64,000 nt of DNA, from the NCBI GenBank assembly GCA_016794465.1, contig JAEUKA010000104.1, positions 1 through 64,000 of the forward strand. The letters are read 5' to 3'. Each line of letters begins with the position of its first letter. The first letter of the stretch is position 1. The translations under genes were made by a program, and so were the position numbers. Under the pieces are notes generated by a model. It saw nothing but the letters and a program-made list of their open reading frames with translations. It did not search any database and had not been told where the DNA came from. Source of the DNA: Myxococcales bacterium (GTDB lineage Bacteria; Myxococcota_A; Polyangia; Palsa-1104; JAEUJZ01). Shown piece after piece: positions 45,444 to 55,123 of the stretch.

Positions 45444-46625
45444 TTGTCCGAAGGTGGCACGGCCCAGGCGCCGATTCGCGTCTTGGTCATCGACGACGAG
45501 GCCGGTGTGCGGCGCATTTTTTCACGCCTCCTCAGTCGCGCCGAGATGGATGTCACCGAGGCCTGCGATGGCTTTGAAGCGCTGGCGATCCTAGAAAAGC
45601 AGCGCTTTGACGTGATCTTGAGCGACATCACGATGCCCGGTCTGTCCGGCGTGGCGCTGCTCGAGGCGGTGCGGCAGCGCGACCTGGCCACGCAGGTCAT
45701 CTATGCCACCGGAAATCCGTCGCTGGAGACGGCGATGCGGGCGGTTGAGCTGGGGGCGATGCGCTACCTGACCAAGCCGATTGATCACCGGGTGCTCGTC
45801 GAGACGGTTCGAGAGGCGGCGCGGCTGTATCGGCTGGCGGAGCTCAAGCAGCAGGCGATGTCGCTGCTCGGCAGTCGGCACCCGCTGGCGGCGGATCGCA
45901 TTGGGCTCCAGACCTCGTTTTTGCGGGTGCTGGAACACATGCAGCTGCACTTTCAGCCGGTGGTGTCGCTGCGCGAACAGCGGATCTGGGGCTATGAGGC
46001 GCTGCTGCGGACAAGCGATGCGGCGCTGCCGACGCCGCTGTCGGTGCTCGAGGCGGCTGAGCGGCTGGGTCAGCTGCGTGAGCTGGGTCGTCGGGTGCGC
46101 GGCCTGGCTGCCCTCGCTGCCAACACCATGCCCAACGACACCAAGCTGCTGGTCAACCTGCATCCGTCGGACTTGGAAGATCCCGAGATCGTCTCACCGT
46201 CGGCGCCACTGAGCAGCTTTGCCTCGCGGGTGATCCTGGAAGTGACGGAGCGGGCCGACATCTCGGGGCAGCGCGAGCTGGAAGGGCATGCCTCGGCGCT
46301 GCGGCAGCTCGGCTTCGGGGTGGCGATTGACGATCTGGGCGCCGGTTATGCCGGACTGCTGAGCTTTTTGCAGCTTCGTCCGTCGGTGGCCAAGCTCGAC
46401 ATGGGCCTGATTCGCAACATCCACAACGATCCGCGCCGTCAGACAGTGACCCAGTCGCTGGTTCAGCTGTGTCGCGAGCTGCGGGTCGAGGTCATCGTCG
46501 AGGGCATCGAGTCCACGCAAGAGCGCGACATGCTGCGCGAGCTGGGCTGCGACCTGATGCAGGGCTTTTGGTTTGCCCGTCCGGCAGCGCAGTTTGTCGA
46601 GATTCCACCGGAGCGCTGGCGATGA
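45444..46625 (+). CDS. Response regulator with EAL c-di-GMP phosphodiesterase domain
   Basis: A 393-residue protein from TTG 45444, with GGGGG upstream. Receiver domain about 10-130 with D17-D18, phospho-acceptor Asp61 and Lys in Y-L-T-K-P. The EAL domain (about 165-390) keeps the catalytic set: E-A-L-L-R, N in N-L-H-P-S-D-L, E-V-T-E, D-D-L-G-A-G-Y, the Lys of V-A-K-L-D-M, V-E-G-I-E-S and L-M-Q-G-F-W-F-A-R-P. It therefore probably degrades c-di-GMP when its receiver is phosphorylated. Its stop overlaps the next start (ATGA), so it is co-translated with a histidine kinase that may control it. Confidence 0.9.
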   Translation: MSEGGTAQAPIRVLVIDDEAGVRRIFSRLLSRAEMDVTEACDGFEALAILEKQRFDVILSDITMPGLSGVALLEAVRQRDLATQVIYATGNPSLETAMRAVELGAMRYLTKPIDHRVLVETVREAARLYRLAELKQQAMSLLGSRHPLAADRIGLQTSFLRVLEHMQLHFQPVVSLREQRIWGYEALLRTSDAALPTPLSVLEAAERLGQLRELGRRVRGLAALAANTMPNDTKLLVNLHPSDLEDPEIVSPSAPLSSFASRVILEVTERADISGQRELEGHASALRQLGFGVAIDDLGAGYAGLLSFLQLRPSVAKLDMGLIRNIHNDPRRQTVTQSLVQLCRELRVEVIVEGIESTQERDMLRELGCDLMQGFWFARPAAQFVEIPPERWR

Positions 46626-48760
46626 GTGCGTCGTTTCCGCCCAGCACACCACCCGATACCGATCCAGAATCCGTGCGAGCCGACGGACGGGAGCGACACA
46701 GCAGCATCGACGGCATGCCGATTGCCAGTCTGACCGTCGATCGCTTGTTTCGTCAGAGCCTGCTCTTTTTGCTGGCGCTTGGCGGGCTGGCGCTGGTGGT
46801 GCTGGCCTTTCAGCCTGTCGATACATGGTCGCGCACGCTCATCATTGCGCAGTCGCTGGTGTTGATTTTTTCGGTGCTGATTGCGCTGCGGGTGCAGCTG
46901 CAGTCGGCCAAGTACGCCAGCATCGTGGCCTCGCTGGGGATTTTGGCGTCGGTGTCGCTGAGTCTGCACGGCGGGCCACTGACTCGCTCGTGGCCGTTTC
47001 TGGCGGTGGTGCCGATGCTGCTGCTCGGTCTACAGTTTGGCCGGCGCGGCGTGGTGTTTTCGACGGTGTGGGCGATCTCAGCCGGAATGTTTTGGACTCT
47101 GTACCAACATCACATCTCGCCCAAGGTGCAGGTCCAGTCATCGCTGGTGTTGGCGCTGCAGATGCTTGCGCGCAGCAGTGTGGTGGCGATTGGCGGGATG
47201 GTGGTTGATTGCATTTTAGCGATTGTGCGCGAGCGCGAGGCGTTCCTTATTGATGTATTTCGTGATATCGACATAGGCGTCTCGGTGTTTGATGTCGATG
47301 AGCACGGCGAGCTGCGGGTGGCGGCGCTCAATCCTCGGGTGTATCAGCTGCTCGGGCTGCCCAAAGGGTCCTTGCTCGGCAAGCGCCACAAAGAGGTGCT
47401 GTCCGGCGCCCAGCTGCAAGCGACTGAGCCGACCATGAGCCGAGCGGTGCAGACCGGCGAGCCGCAGCACAACGAAGATCGGGTGCGCTCCGGGGATCAG
47501 CACCAGCGACTGCTCATTACCGCCGTTCCGCAGCGCGGCAAAGACAAGCAAGTGCGACGGCTGGTGGTTTCCGGTACGGACATCACGCTGCTCAAAGATG
47601 CCGAGCGGAAGCTGCGCTTTCAGGCCGAAGTCCTCGCCAATGTGGCCGATGCGGTGGTGGCGGTCAATCCGGCGTTTCGCATCACCTATGTCAACCTGGC
47701 CGCCGAGCGACTGTTTAAAGTGACGAGCAAAGAGGTCCTCGGCAAGCCTCTCGAAGAGATGTCCGGACCGAGCTTCCTGCGTGAGTTTCAAGGACAAGTT
47801 GGTGAGGAACTGCGCGTGCAGAGCGGCGTGTTTCTGGCGCTCGATGGACAAGAGCTACCGCTGGAGTTTTCGGTGTCAACGCAGTTCGATGAAGACGGCG
47901 AGATCGCGCAGCACCTGGCGGTGATTCGGGACATCCGCGACCGTCGCTCACTGGAAGCGCAGCTGGCGCGCGCGCAGAAGGCCGAAGCGCTGGGCCGACT
48001 GGCGGGCGGAATTGCCCACGACTTTAACAACATGCTGGTGGTGATAAGTGGCAACACCGAGCTGCTTGCAGAGTCTCTGCCATCCGATCATCCTGGTCAG
48101 CTGGATCTGCGTGAGATCAAGCAAGCGGCGGATCGAGCGGCTGGACTGATTCGCCAGCTGCTCGCGTTTTCTCGTCGCCAAAACGGCACTCCGCGCTCCT
48201 CGGATCTTAACCAAGTGCTGCGCGACATCTATCACATCTTGCAGCGGCTGATTCGTAGCGACATCAAGCTCTCGCTCGATCTGCATGATGGACTGTGGCC
48301 GGTGTCGATTGACGTAGGACAGCTCGAGCAAGTGATGGTGCAGCTCCTTTTGAATGCGCGCGATGCGATTCCGGGGCAGGGTCAGGTGGTGATTGCCACC
48401 CGCAACATCGTGCTCGGTGAAGAGAGCACCCGACACGGACTGCCAGCCGGTGACTATGTTGAGCTGCGGGTCACAGACAGCGGAATCGGAATGTCGGCAG
48501 AGACGATGAAGCGTCTGTTCGAGCCGTTCTTTTCCACCAAGTCTTCCAGTCGCTCGGTCGGACTTGGACTGTCGGTCTGTTACGGCGTCATTCGGCAGAA
48601 TCGCGGCGTCATTACCGCCGAGAGTACACCCGGTGAAGGCAGCGCATTTGTGATCTGGTTGCCACGGGCAGCGCCGCAGCAGCCAAGTCCCGTGCTTCCA
48701 GAGACGGGCTCCTTAAGTGATGAGTTCCGCGTCAGCCGCCGCTCTCCCTCCGCTTCCTAA
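46622..48760 (+). CDS. Membrane sensor histidine kinase with PAS domains
   Basis: A 712-residue kinase whose ATG overlaps the stop of the receiver-EAL gene (ATGA). About five or six membrane helices at about 40-200 are followed by two PAS domains (about 220-330 and 340-450), a HisKA domain with His466 in A-H-D-F-N-N-M, and an HATPase_c domain (N-A-R-D-A-I, D-S-G-I-G-M, and a G-L-G-L-S-V lid end). It has no receiver of its own, so the upstream receiver-EAL protein or the convergent receiver protein at 48761-49783 is a likely partner. Confidence 0.9.
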   Translation: MSASFPPSTPPDTDPESVRADGRERHSSIDGMPIASLTVDRLFRQSLLFLLALGGLALVVLAFQPVDTWSRTLIIAQSLVLIFSVLIALRVQLQSAKYASIVASLGILASVSLSLHGGPLTRSWPFLAVVPMLLLGLQFGRRGVVFSTVWAISAGMFWTLYQHHISPKVQVQSSLVLALQMLARSSVVAIGGMVVDCILAIVREREAFLIDVFRDIDIGVSVFDVDEHGELRVAALNPRVYQLLGLPKGSLLGKRHKEVLSGAQLQATEPTMSRAVQTGEPQHNEDRVRSGDQHQRLLITAVPQRGKDKQVRRLVVSGTDITLLKDAERKLRFQAEVLANVADAVVAVNPAFRITYVNLAAERLFKVTSKEVLGKPLEEMSGPSFLREFQGQVGEELRVQSGVFLALDGQELPLEFSVSTQFDEDGEIAQHLAVIRDIRDRRSLEAQLARAQKAEALGRLAGGIAHDFNNMLVVISGNTELLAESLPSDHPGQLDLREIKQAADRAAGLIRQLLAFSRRQNGTPRSSDLNQVLRDIYHILQRLIRSDIKLSLDLHDGLWPVSIDVGQLEQVMVQLLLNARDAIPGQGQVVIATRNIVLGEESTRHGLPAGDYVELRVTDSGIGMSAETMKRLFEPFFSTKSSSRSVGLGLSVCYGVIRQNRGVITAESTPGEGSAFVIWLPRAAPQQPSPVLPETGSLSDEFRVSRRSPSAS

Positions 48761-49783
48761 TCACGGTTGGGATTGCTTCGCGCTTTGAAGTAGGCGGAGT
48801 CGTTCCAAGCGGTGGCGGACCAGCGGCGCGTCGGGCCACAGTCGCTGGGCTTCTTCAAACGCAGCAATGGCAATCGGGAAGTTACGCTCTACGACGGCTC
48901 GGACTCCGCGCTCAACATGCTCATCAAACAGCTGCCGGTCCGAGTCTGAGAGCACGGTCCTTTTTGTCGAGGAAGCCGCTGGGGACGGAGTTGTTGGTGC
49001 AGGTGGCAGAGTCTCTGGCATCACCAAAGGGGGAGCAGCCGGAGTAGACAGAATCGGTGCAGCGGTGGTGGTAGGCGGTGGTTCACTGCGAGTCTTGGCT
49101 GGCCGTACGCGAGCCGCTTCATCTTTCTCTCTCATCGCATCGAGAATCAGTCCTTCCCAGCTCTCTTCAATGCTGCGTGGGGTCGTAAGCGAGCGGCTCG
49201 GAGTGACCCGTATCAGCGCCTTTTCAGAAAGGACCATGCGCGTAAACGCCTGCACTCCGTTGCCTTGCTCATCGTGCGCGGACCACAAGACTCCGTGCTG
49301 AATGACGATCTCACCGCAGACCTCTCTACCGACGCAGCTAATGACCACACTGTGCTGTCCCATACACGCCAGCTGCACGTAATCGAGCGGAGAAAACGGA
49401 CCCGGTTCCAGCGTGGTGCGCTGGGCTGCTTCGATGATCCGCAGCAGCTCTTTGATCGGCGTAGGTTTTCCCAAAAGATGAAGCTGGGGACCGTGTCGGA
49501 GTCGATTCCGAAATGTCTCAATATGCGCACTGACAACAATCAGGACTGCGGGGATTCTCTGTTCCGCCAGCCGCGCCATCACATCGATTCCAGTACCATC
49601 TGTAAGTTGCAGATCCAGTACGACCACCTGCGGCGCTTGCTGCGCGATGATCGTCTGGGCTTCTGAGACGCTGCCAACACCGACCGCAGAGACTCCAGGC
49701 AGCCGAGCGATCGCGCCCAAGTGAACCATCCGCGCAAAGGGTTCATCTTCCACCACTAGGACAAAGAAAGGAGCACTCGACAT
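48761..49783 (-). CDS. Receiver-DUF4388-type protein with C-terminal TPR-like helices
   Basis: A 340-residue protein. Residues about 5-125 are a receiver domain with acidic E12-D13-E14, phospho-acceptor Asp57 in V-V-L-D-L-Q-L and K in L-G-K-P-T. Residues about 130-225 resemble DUF4388, which follows receivers in many delta-proteobacteria (S-P-L-D-Y-V-Q-L-A-C-M, then G-E-I-V-I-Q-H-G-V-L-W-S-A). A Pro/Thr/Ala-rich linker leads to a short TPR-like helical region (about 285-330, A-F-E-E-A-Q-R-L-W-P). Its stop codon abuts that of the convergent kinase with no gap. Confidence 0.82.
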   Translation of the reverse strand: MSSAPFFVLVVEDEPFARMVHLGAIARLPGVSAVGVGSVSEAQTIIAQQAPQVVVLDLQLTDGTGIDVMARLAEQRIPAVLIVVSAHIETFRNRLRHGPQLHLLGKPTPIKELLRIIEAAQRTTLEPGPFSPLDYVQLACMGQHSVVISCVGREVCGEIVIQHGVLWSAHDEQGNGVQAFTRMVLSEKALIRVTPSRSLTTPRSIEESWEGLILDAMREKDEAARVRPAKTRSEPPPTTTAAPILSTPAAPPLVMPETLPPAPTTPSPAASSTKRTVLSDSDRQLFDEHVERGVRAVVERNFPIAIAAFEEAQRLWPDAPLVRHRLERLRLLQSAKQSQP

Positions 49784-50052
49784 AGTCAGAAAGAATCCTC
49801 ATGAATGAGGATATCTCAGTCAGTGACGGGTAGTCTAGCGGAGTCTGCGCCTCTCCAAACCGCAGCTTTGCCGTCTTGTGTCAGGAAGCAGGAGCTGTGA
49901 CCACAAGCAGGGCGTTCCGTTCCGTTCCGTTGCCTCACCGTGAGGTGTTCCCATCTGGATCTCACACACTGTTTCCCTGACACGCTGCGCGCACGCTGCC
50001 AAGATTTTGAGACGGAACAGCTGATAGTCGTCTGCAGATCGCGCATGCTAGG
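49784..50052. other. 269-bp divergent spacer
   Basis: This spacer separates the divergent receiver-DUF4388 and MASE1 kinase genes. It holds three TTCCG pentamers (about 49914-49930) and the dyad listed at 49933-49945. No gene, RNA or clear promoter was recognised. Confidence 0.6.
49933..49945. promoter_or_regulatory. 13-bp dyad CCTCAC-C-GTGAGG
   Basis: A perfect 6-bp inverted repeat around one central base, about 110 bp before the start of the MASE1 kinase and 150 bp from the divergent receiver gene. Its symmetry suits a dimeric regulator. No regulator can be named. Confidence 0.35.
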
Positions 50053-53000
50053 TTGGTGGACAACCAGCAGGTGCAGCAGACCTCGCGCTGGCGGCAGATA
50101 CTCACTCCCTTCGGAGTGGCGGTTGCGGTCTTTGTCTTTGCCTACGTAGGACTTCTTCTGACGCGGCAGAGCCAGCGAATCGCCGCGATCTGGATTCCCA
50201 ATGCGGTGGTGCTGTCCGTGCTGTTGCGACAGCCACGACCGCGCTGGGCCACGATTCTGATCGCAGCTTGGTTTGGGAACTTGGCGGCCAATCTCGTCGG
50301 TGGCGATCGTCTGCTGGTGGCGGTTCTGCTGAGCAGCTGCAACGCTGTGGAGACACTCTGCTCCGCAGTCCTTCTGGGTCTTGTCGGCGTTCCCCAGCAA
50401 GTGAGTCTCAGTCGCTGGTCCGGGCTGTGGCGTTTTTTGATTGTCTGTGGCGTGGTCACTCCGGCGCTCTCTGCGCTGCTCGCAGCGAGTCTGCTCTCGC
50501 TGATTGGATCTGCCGCTTTTGTGCCGGTTTTTCTCCGCTGGTACGCTGCCGATGCACTGGGAATGCTGACGCTGGTGCCACTGCTTGCGACCTTAACGCT
50601 CGGGGATCTTCGCTCTCTGTTCGGCATTCCCCGCGTGCTCGAGTCAGTAGCCATCTTGGTGGTGGTGGCCCTGGCAGCGGGAGTGGGGTTCGGCCTGACC
50701 CAGTTCAAGCTGATCTGGCTGATCTTTCCTGCCGTGCTTCTGGCGACGTTCCGAATGGGAATGGCGGGTGCAACCGTGTCGGCGCTGCTGAGCACTTCGA
50801 TCGGATTTGCGCTCGCTCTGCAAGGGAAGAGCTTCAGCACAAGCGGAATCAGCTGGGATCTGCCCACCAACATCGAGTTTCTACAGCTGATCCTGGCAAG
50901 CCTGGTGACCACGGTGCTTCCCGTCGGAGCGGTCCTGCGGGATCTGCGCGACAGCGAGCAGCGCAACCAGATCCAAGCAGAGTCGCTGCGCATGGCCAAT
51001 CGGATCAACCAGCGGATCTTTGAAGTGAGCCCTGTCGGCATGCTGATCTTCGCGAAGAGCGGTGAGTTTCTGCGCGCAAACGAGAGCGCCGCGCGGATCA
51101 TAGGTCTGTCTGTGGAGCAGCTGCTTCGGCTCAACTTTCGCAAGCTGCCGTCGTGGCAGCGCTCTGGACTTCTCGAAGCGGCGGATCGGGCATTGCAAAG
51201 TGGCCAGCCGCAGCAGGGCGAAACCAGCACCATCGCGACCAGTGGCCGAGAGGTCTGTCTGGAATACACATTTAAGGCCTTTGTGGAAAATGGTGCGCCG
51301 CGTCTGCTTCTTTTGATCGTCGACAACACCGAGCGGCTGCGCACCCAAGCGGAGATGGCCCAGACCCGCCGCGAGCTTCAGACCGTGCTCGATACCATTG
51401 ATGCGCTGGTCGGATTTTGGGGCACTGATCTGCGCTGTCGATTCGCCAATCGCTGCTACCAGGACTGGCTGGGTTGGGACCCCTCTGCCATGAAGGGAAA
51501 GCACCTGCGCGAGCTGCTGGGAGAGAAGTGGTTTGCCGACGCCCGGCCGCGATTTGACGCGGTACTAAAGGGAGAGCTGGTTCGCGTCCAGATGGTACTT
51601 CCTTCCTCGGTGCGCAATCGGGAAGTGCTGGTGTCCTATGTGCCCGAGCTGGTCGATGGAGCAGTCACCGGCTTCTTTACGCTGGCAGTCGATATCACGG
51701 CACTCAAGGAAGCGGAGAGAGGAGCCCAAGCAGCCAGTCTGGCCAAGTCTGAGTTCTTGGCCAACATGAGTCACGAGATCCGCACACCACTCAACTCTGT
51801 GATTGGCTACTCGACGCTGATTCTCGACACTGCGCTGTCTCCGCAGCAGCTCGAGTACGTGTCGGCGATTCGTACCGCAGCAGATGCCCTGCTCAGCCAG
51901 ATCAACTCGATCCTGGATCTGTCGAAGATCGAAGCCGGCAAGCTCGAGCTGGAGCTGCTTCCCTGCGATCTGCGGACTGCCGTCGAGGAATCCATCGAAA
52001 TCTTGGCGGAGGCGGCAAAGAGAAAGGGTCTGGGTCTGACCTATCTTTTCGCGCCCGACTGTCCGCAGCAGTGCAGAACCGATCCGGGGCGACTGCGGCA
52101 GATCCTGATCAACTTGGTGGGCAATGCGGTCAAGTTCACGGAAGCGGGCGATGTGATTGTGCGGGTGTCGCGGACGGAGACTGCGCGTGTGCCGCAGGTT
52201 CTGTTTGAAGTGGAAGACACCGGACCCGGCATTCCTGATGCAGACATTCCCAAGCTATTTCGACCGTTCTCACAGGCCGATGCCTCGATGTCGCGGCGTC
52301 ACGGCGGAACAGGGCTCGGGCTGTTTCTGTGCCAGCGGATCTGCGAGAGCCTGGGTGGAACCATCGGGGTGAGGCGCGGTCGCGAGTGCGGCACCATCTT
52401 TTCCTTTACCTTGCCGCTCCTGGAAGAGCCGCCCTCGGTATCGGCCAGCTTCGAGGTTCCGCATTTTACGCTCGGCAAGCTGGTGGTCGTCGTTCTCGAT
52501 CACAAGCCCACGCGTGAGCAGCTCTCGCAGATGTTCGCCAGCGTCGGTGTGAAGGCGCTCTGCTGTGCAAATGTCGCTGAGGTTCAGACGGAGCTGACGC
52601 TGCTGTCGGCGCGCGACCACGATCAGCCGGGACTGATTCTCTTGGGAAGTGTGCTGCCAGAGGTGCGCGCAGCGTCTCTGCTGGAGGAGCTGCGACGCAC
52701 TCCGCAGCTGGCCAGTCTCCCGGCGGTGCAGATTGTGTCCGGAGTGGAGATGAGTGAGGCCAGCCAGAGTCCAACAGAGGCATTTGTCGATCGGCTCAAG
52801 CGTCCGATCCGCTTTGAGCGGCTGCTCCGCATTGTGAAGGAACAGCTGGGCAGTACCAAGGACAATGGTCGCAGGCGCAAGCGACGGCGCAGGCAGAGCT
52901 CTGATCTGCCGCTGTCCCTGCTGGCAGTCGATGTGCCGCCACCGCGCCTGTTGCTCGCGGAAGACAATCCCGCCAATCAGCGACTGGCGACGCTCATGCT

Positions 53001-53751
53001 GCAGCGGATTGGCTGTCGAGTGGATGTTGCCTCGAGCGGTCGCGAGGCGCTGAGTATGGCGAGTCGCTTCCCCTATGACTTGGTGATGATGGACTGTCAG
53101 ATGCCGGAGCTCGACGGGCTACAGACCACCAAGGAGATCCGCAAGCTGCCTCCTGAGCGGGCAGAGGTGCCGGTGGTTGCGGTGACGGCCAATGCCTTCC
53201 GTTCTGATCGCGAGCGCTGCTTGGCGGCAGGAATGAACGACTTTCTGACCAAGCCCATTTCACTAGAGTCTCTGCTGCAGGTACTTCGGCGGTGGTTGCC
53301 CGCGCACTTTGCGCCCCAAGAGAGTCCGTCCTATTCATCGGAGGGCAGTGCGGAGGCGCTCCTGAACATTCCGCAGGGGGAAATCGCTGAGGAGCTGACC
53401 AGCATCAAGGCGCGGATGGCGGAACTTCACAGCATCTTTGATGAGTCGATGCTCAAGCAGAGTCGCGCCCTGGCCCGCAGAGACTGGGAGGAGCGACTCG
53501 TCGAAGCCACCGCAGCGCTGACCGCGCGCGAGTGGACGGTGCTGGAAAGAACGCTCCATCGCTTGGCCGGAAGCGCGCTCGAGCTTGGTGCCAAACACCT
53601 GACCAAGCGCTGTCGCGACCTGGAGTCTGCTTGTCGCAGCAAAGACGAGGCAGCGGTGAAGCGACGGCTTCCAGAGCTGAACACGCTGTTCCGTGGCTTG
53701 CTGATCGCGCTGGAGAGAGCAGGAATCTCGATGAGCGATGACGGCGGCTGA
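50053..53751 (+). CDS. MASE1 hybrid histidine kinase with PAS, receiver and Hpt domains
   Basis: A 1232-residue phosphorelay protein from TTG 50053 (GTG at 50056 is equally possible). An N-terminal MASE1 domain of about eight helices (about 15-300, with A-A-I-W-I-P-N-A-V) is followed by PAS domains (about 325-440 and 450-560), HisKA with His574 in M-S-H-E-I-R-T-P-L, HATPase_c (about 680-800), a degenerate receiver (about 815-930, where the phospho-acceptor Asp is replaced in L-I-L-L-G-S), an intact receiver with Asp1014 in M-M-D-C-Q-M-P, and a C-terminal Hpt domain with His1169 in L-H-R-L-A-G-S-A. The layout is BarA/ArcB-like; output is probably a separate regulator. Confidence 0.92.
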   Translation: MVDNQQVQQTSRWRQILTPFGVAVAVFVFAYVGLLLTRQSQRIAAIWIPNAVVLSVLLRQPRPRWATILIAAWFGNLAANLVGGDRLLVAVLLSSCNAVETLCSAVLLGLVGVPQQVSLSRWSGLWRFLIVCGVVTPALSALLAASLLSLIGSAAFVPVFLRWYAADALGMLTLVPLLATLTLGDLRSLFGIPRVLESVAILVVVALAAGVGFGLTQFKLIWLIFPAVLLATFRMGMAGATVSALLSTSIGFALALQGKSFSTSGISWDLPTNIEFLQLILASLVTTVLPVGAVLRDLRDSEQRNQIQAESLRMANRINQRIFEVSPVGMLIFAKSGEFLRANESAARIIGLSVEQLLRLNFRKLPSWQRSGLLEAADRALQSGQPQQGETSTIATSGREVCLEYTFKAFVENGAPRLLLLIVDNTERLRTQAEMAQTRRELQTVLDTIDALVGFWGTDLRCRFANRCYQDWLGWDPSAMKGKHLRELLGEKWFADARPRFDAVLKGELVRVQMVLPSSVRNREVLVSYVPELVDGAVTGFFTLAVDITALKEAERGAQAASLAKSEFLANMSHEIRTPLNSVIGYSTLILDTALSPQQLEYVSAIRTAADALLSQINSILDLSKIEAGKLELELLPCDLRTAVEESIEILAEAAKRKGLGLTYLFAPDCPQQCRTDPGRLRQILINLVGNAVKFTEAGDVIVRVSRTETARVPQVLFEVEDTGPGIPDADIPKLFRPFSQADASMSRRHGGTGLGLFLCQRICESLGGTIGVRRGRECGTIFSFTLPLLEEPPSVSASFEVPHFTLGKLVVVVLDHKPTREQLSQMFASVGVKALCCANVAEVQTELTLLSARDHDQPGLILLGSVLPEVRAASLLEELRRTPQLASLPAVQIVSGVEMSEASQSPTEAFVDRLKRPIRFERLLRIVKEQLGSTKDNGRRRKRRRRQSSDLPLSLLAVDVPPPRLLLAEDNPANQRLATLMLQRIGCRVDVASSGREALSMASRFPYDLVMMDCQMPELDGLQTTKEIRKLPPERAEVPVVAVTANAFRSDRERCLAAGMNDFLTKPISLESLLQVLRRWLPAHFAPQESPSYSSEGSAEALLNIPQGEIAEELTSIKARMAELHSIFDESMLKQSRALARRDWEERLVEATAALTAREWTVLERTLHRLAGSALELGAKHLTKRCRDLESACRSKDEAAVKRRLPELNTLFRGLLIALERAGISMSDDGG

Positions 53752-53766
53752 AGGACTCCCAACCTG

Positions 53767-55113
53767 CTACGGCGCCACATCGGCGTAGAAGATTCGCCCC
53801 GTCTGCGACAGAGCAAAGAATCCCCCCGGCACGACCGCGACAGACTGCCACCCGCCCGGTTCGACTCCGATAATCCGGACCGGATCGCCGGTGCGCCAGC
53901 GATACATGGCATCGGTTCCGACGACGATCAGATCATCGGGACGGCGACCCCCTAGATTGACCAGCGCTCCCACCGTAAAGGCCGCGCTCGCGTCCTGATC
54001 TTTTGCGAAAAAGCACCTGGCGGTATTTTCGTAAGAGATAAAGACTCCCTTGCTAGCTCCGCTGCCGCTTGTGCCCACCATTCGCACCGTCGCGAGAGTC
54101 GGTGTTGCGTAGATGGCGCTCACGTTCACAAACGCCTGATCGGACCCGCACGACTTGTCGCTCTTGAGCGGCTCGATTTTGTACATGGTGCCACCGGTGT
54201 AGTGGATGATCACCGACTCTGGACCGCCGTAATAACAGTCCGCGAGTGAGCTGCAGTCGACGGCATAGAGCCCATAGGACTTTCCCATGAGGTTGATAGG
54301 TGCCTTGTCGACTTGGTTGATAGATACTTTTCCGGTGGCCGGGGTGTAGATGCCGATATAGCCGTTGGTATCTCCGTCGGTGGTACCGGATAGATAGGCC
54401 GTGCCGGACTCTGCATACACTCCGGTAAAGAGGAGCGGAACTTGGGCCGTTGCGCCAAAGTCGATGGGCAAGCGCGTGGGATTCCCACTCGCATCTATTC
54501 GCACTACAGAGTCGCCATCGCCAACCAACCAGACACTCCCTTGGTTATCGCCACGAACGGCTTTCCACGTCGGTCGCTTGCCTCCCAGAACGCTGGCAGG
54601 AAGCGTGAACTCGCGAAACAGACTGCCATCCCAGCGCAGAATCGCTGCATCTTTGCCAACGATCCAGACGTTGTTGGGGGCACTGGCCCAGACCTTTGCA
54701 TCCGCCGGATAGCGAACGGGAGCATCGTTGGCACTGCATGGACTATAGGCCACAGGATCAAGCACAGTGGTGGCGCTGATCTTGCCACTGGCTCCTACAC
54801 CGACATCAGTGACGCCTTTGTTGATTGCACAGGGGACGTTGCTCTTGTACGCCAAAACTTGGATGTTAAGGGTTCCGTCTCTCGAGGCTGGTGGCCGGAT
54901 TCCGATCGCGGGACTGCCCGCCGGAAGCTGTCCGCTCGGCACGGTACTGGCGCGATAGGAGTCGGCATCGATGCGGTAGTACGCACTGACAGTGGTTGCC
55001 TCTGCGGCGAGGTTTACTAGATCCACAACGACCACGTGTTCGCCGCACGATCCGCTGCCAACCGCGAGACAGAGTCCGAGAACCGCAGAGCCAATGCCGA
55101 CATGCTTTGGCAT
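53767..55113 (-). CDS. Lipoprotein with propeller-like repeats
   Basis: A 448-residue protein starting at ATG 55113; the longer frame from 55215 would place 34 unrelated residues before the signal. The N-terminus has a hydrophobic stretch and S-G-S-C, a lipobox. An N-terminal beta-rich domain (about 25-130) is followed by about six diverged repeats on the V-W-x-V-G-x-x-x-x-I-x-R-x-D-G theme, as in the proteins at 11673 and 13411. It is probably an outer-surface protein. Its GC content and codon choice look lower than those of the earlier relatives. It lies 10 bp downstream of the TPR gene. Confidence 0.75.
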   Translation of the reverse strand: MPKHVGIGSAVLGLCLAVGSGSCGEHVVVVDLVNLAAEATTVSAYYRIDADSYRASTVPSGQLPAGSPAIGIRPPASRDGTLNIQVLAYKSNVPCAINKGVTDVGVGASGKISATTVLDPVAYSPCSANDAPVRYPADAKVWASAPNNVWIVGKDAAILRWDGSLFREFTLPASVLGGKRPTWKAVRGDNQGSVWLVGDGDSVVRIDASGNPTRLPIDFGATAQVPLLFTGVYAESGTAYLSGTTDGDTNGYIGIYTPATGKVSINQVDKAPINLMGKSYGLYAVDCSSLADCYYGGPESVIIHYTGGTMYKIEPLKSDKSCGSDQAFVNVSAIYATPTLATVRMVGTSGSGASKGVFISYENTARCFFAKDQDASAAFTVGALVNLGGRRPDDLIVVGTDAMYRWRTGDPVRIIGVEPGGWQSVAVVPGGFFALSQTGRIFYADVAP

Positions 55114-55123
55114 GGTGAACCAC

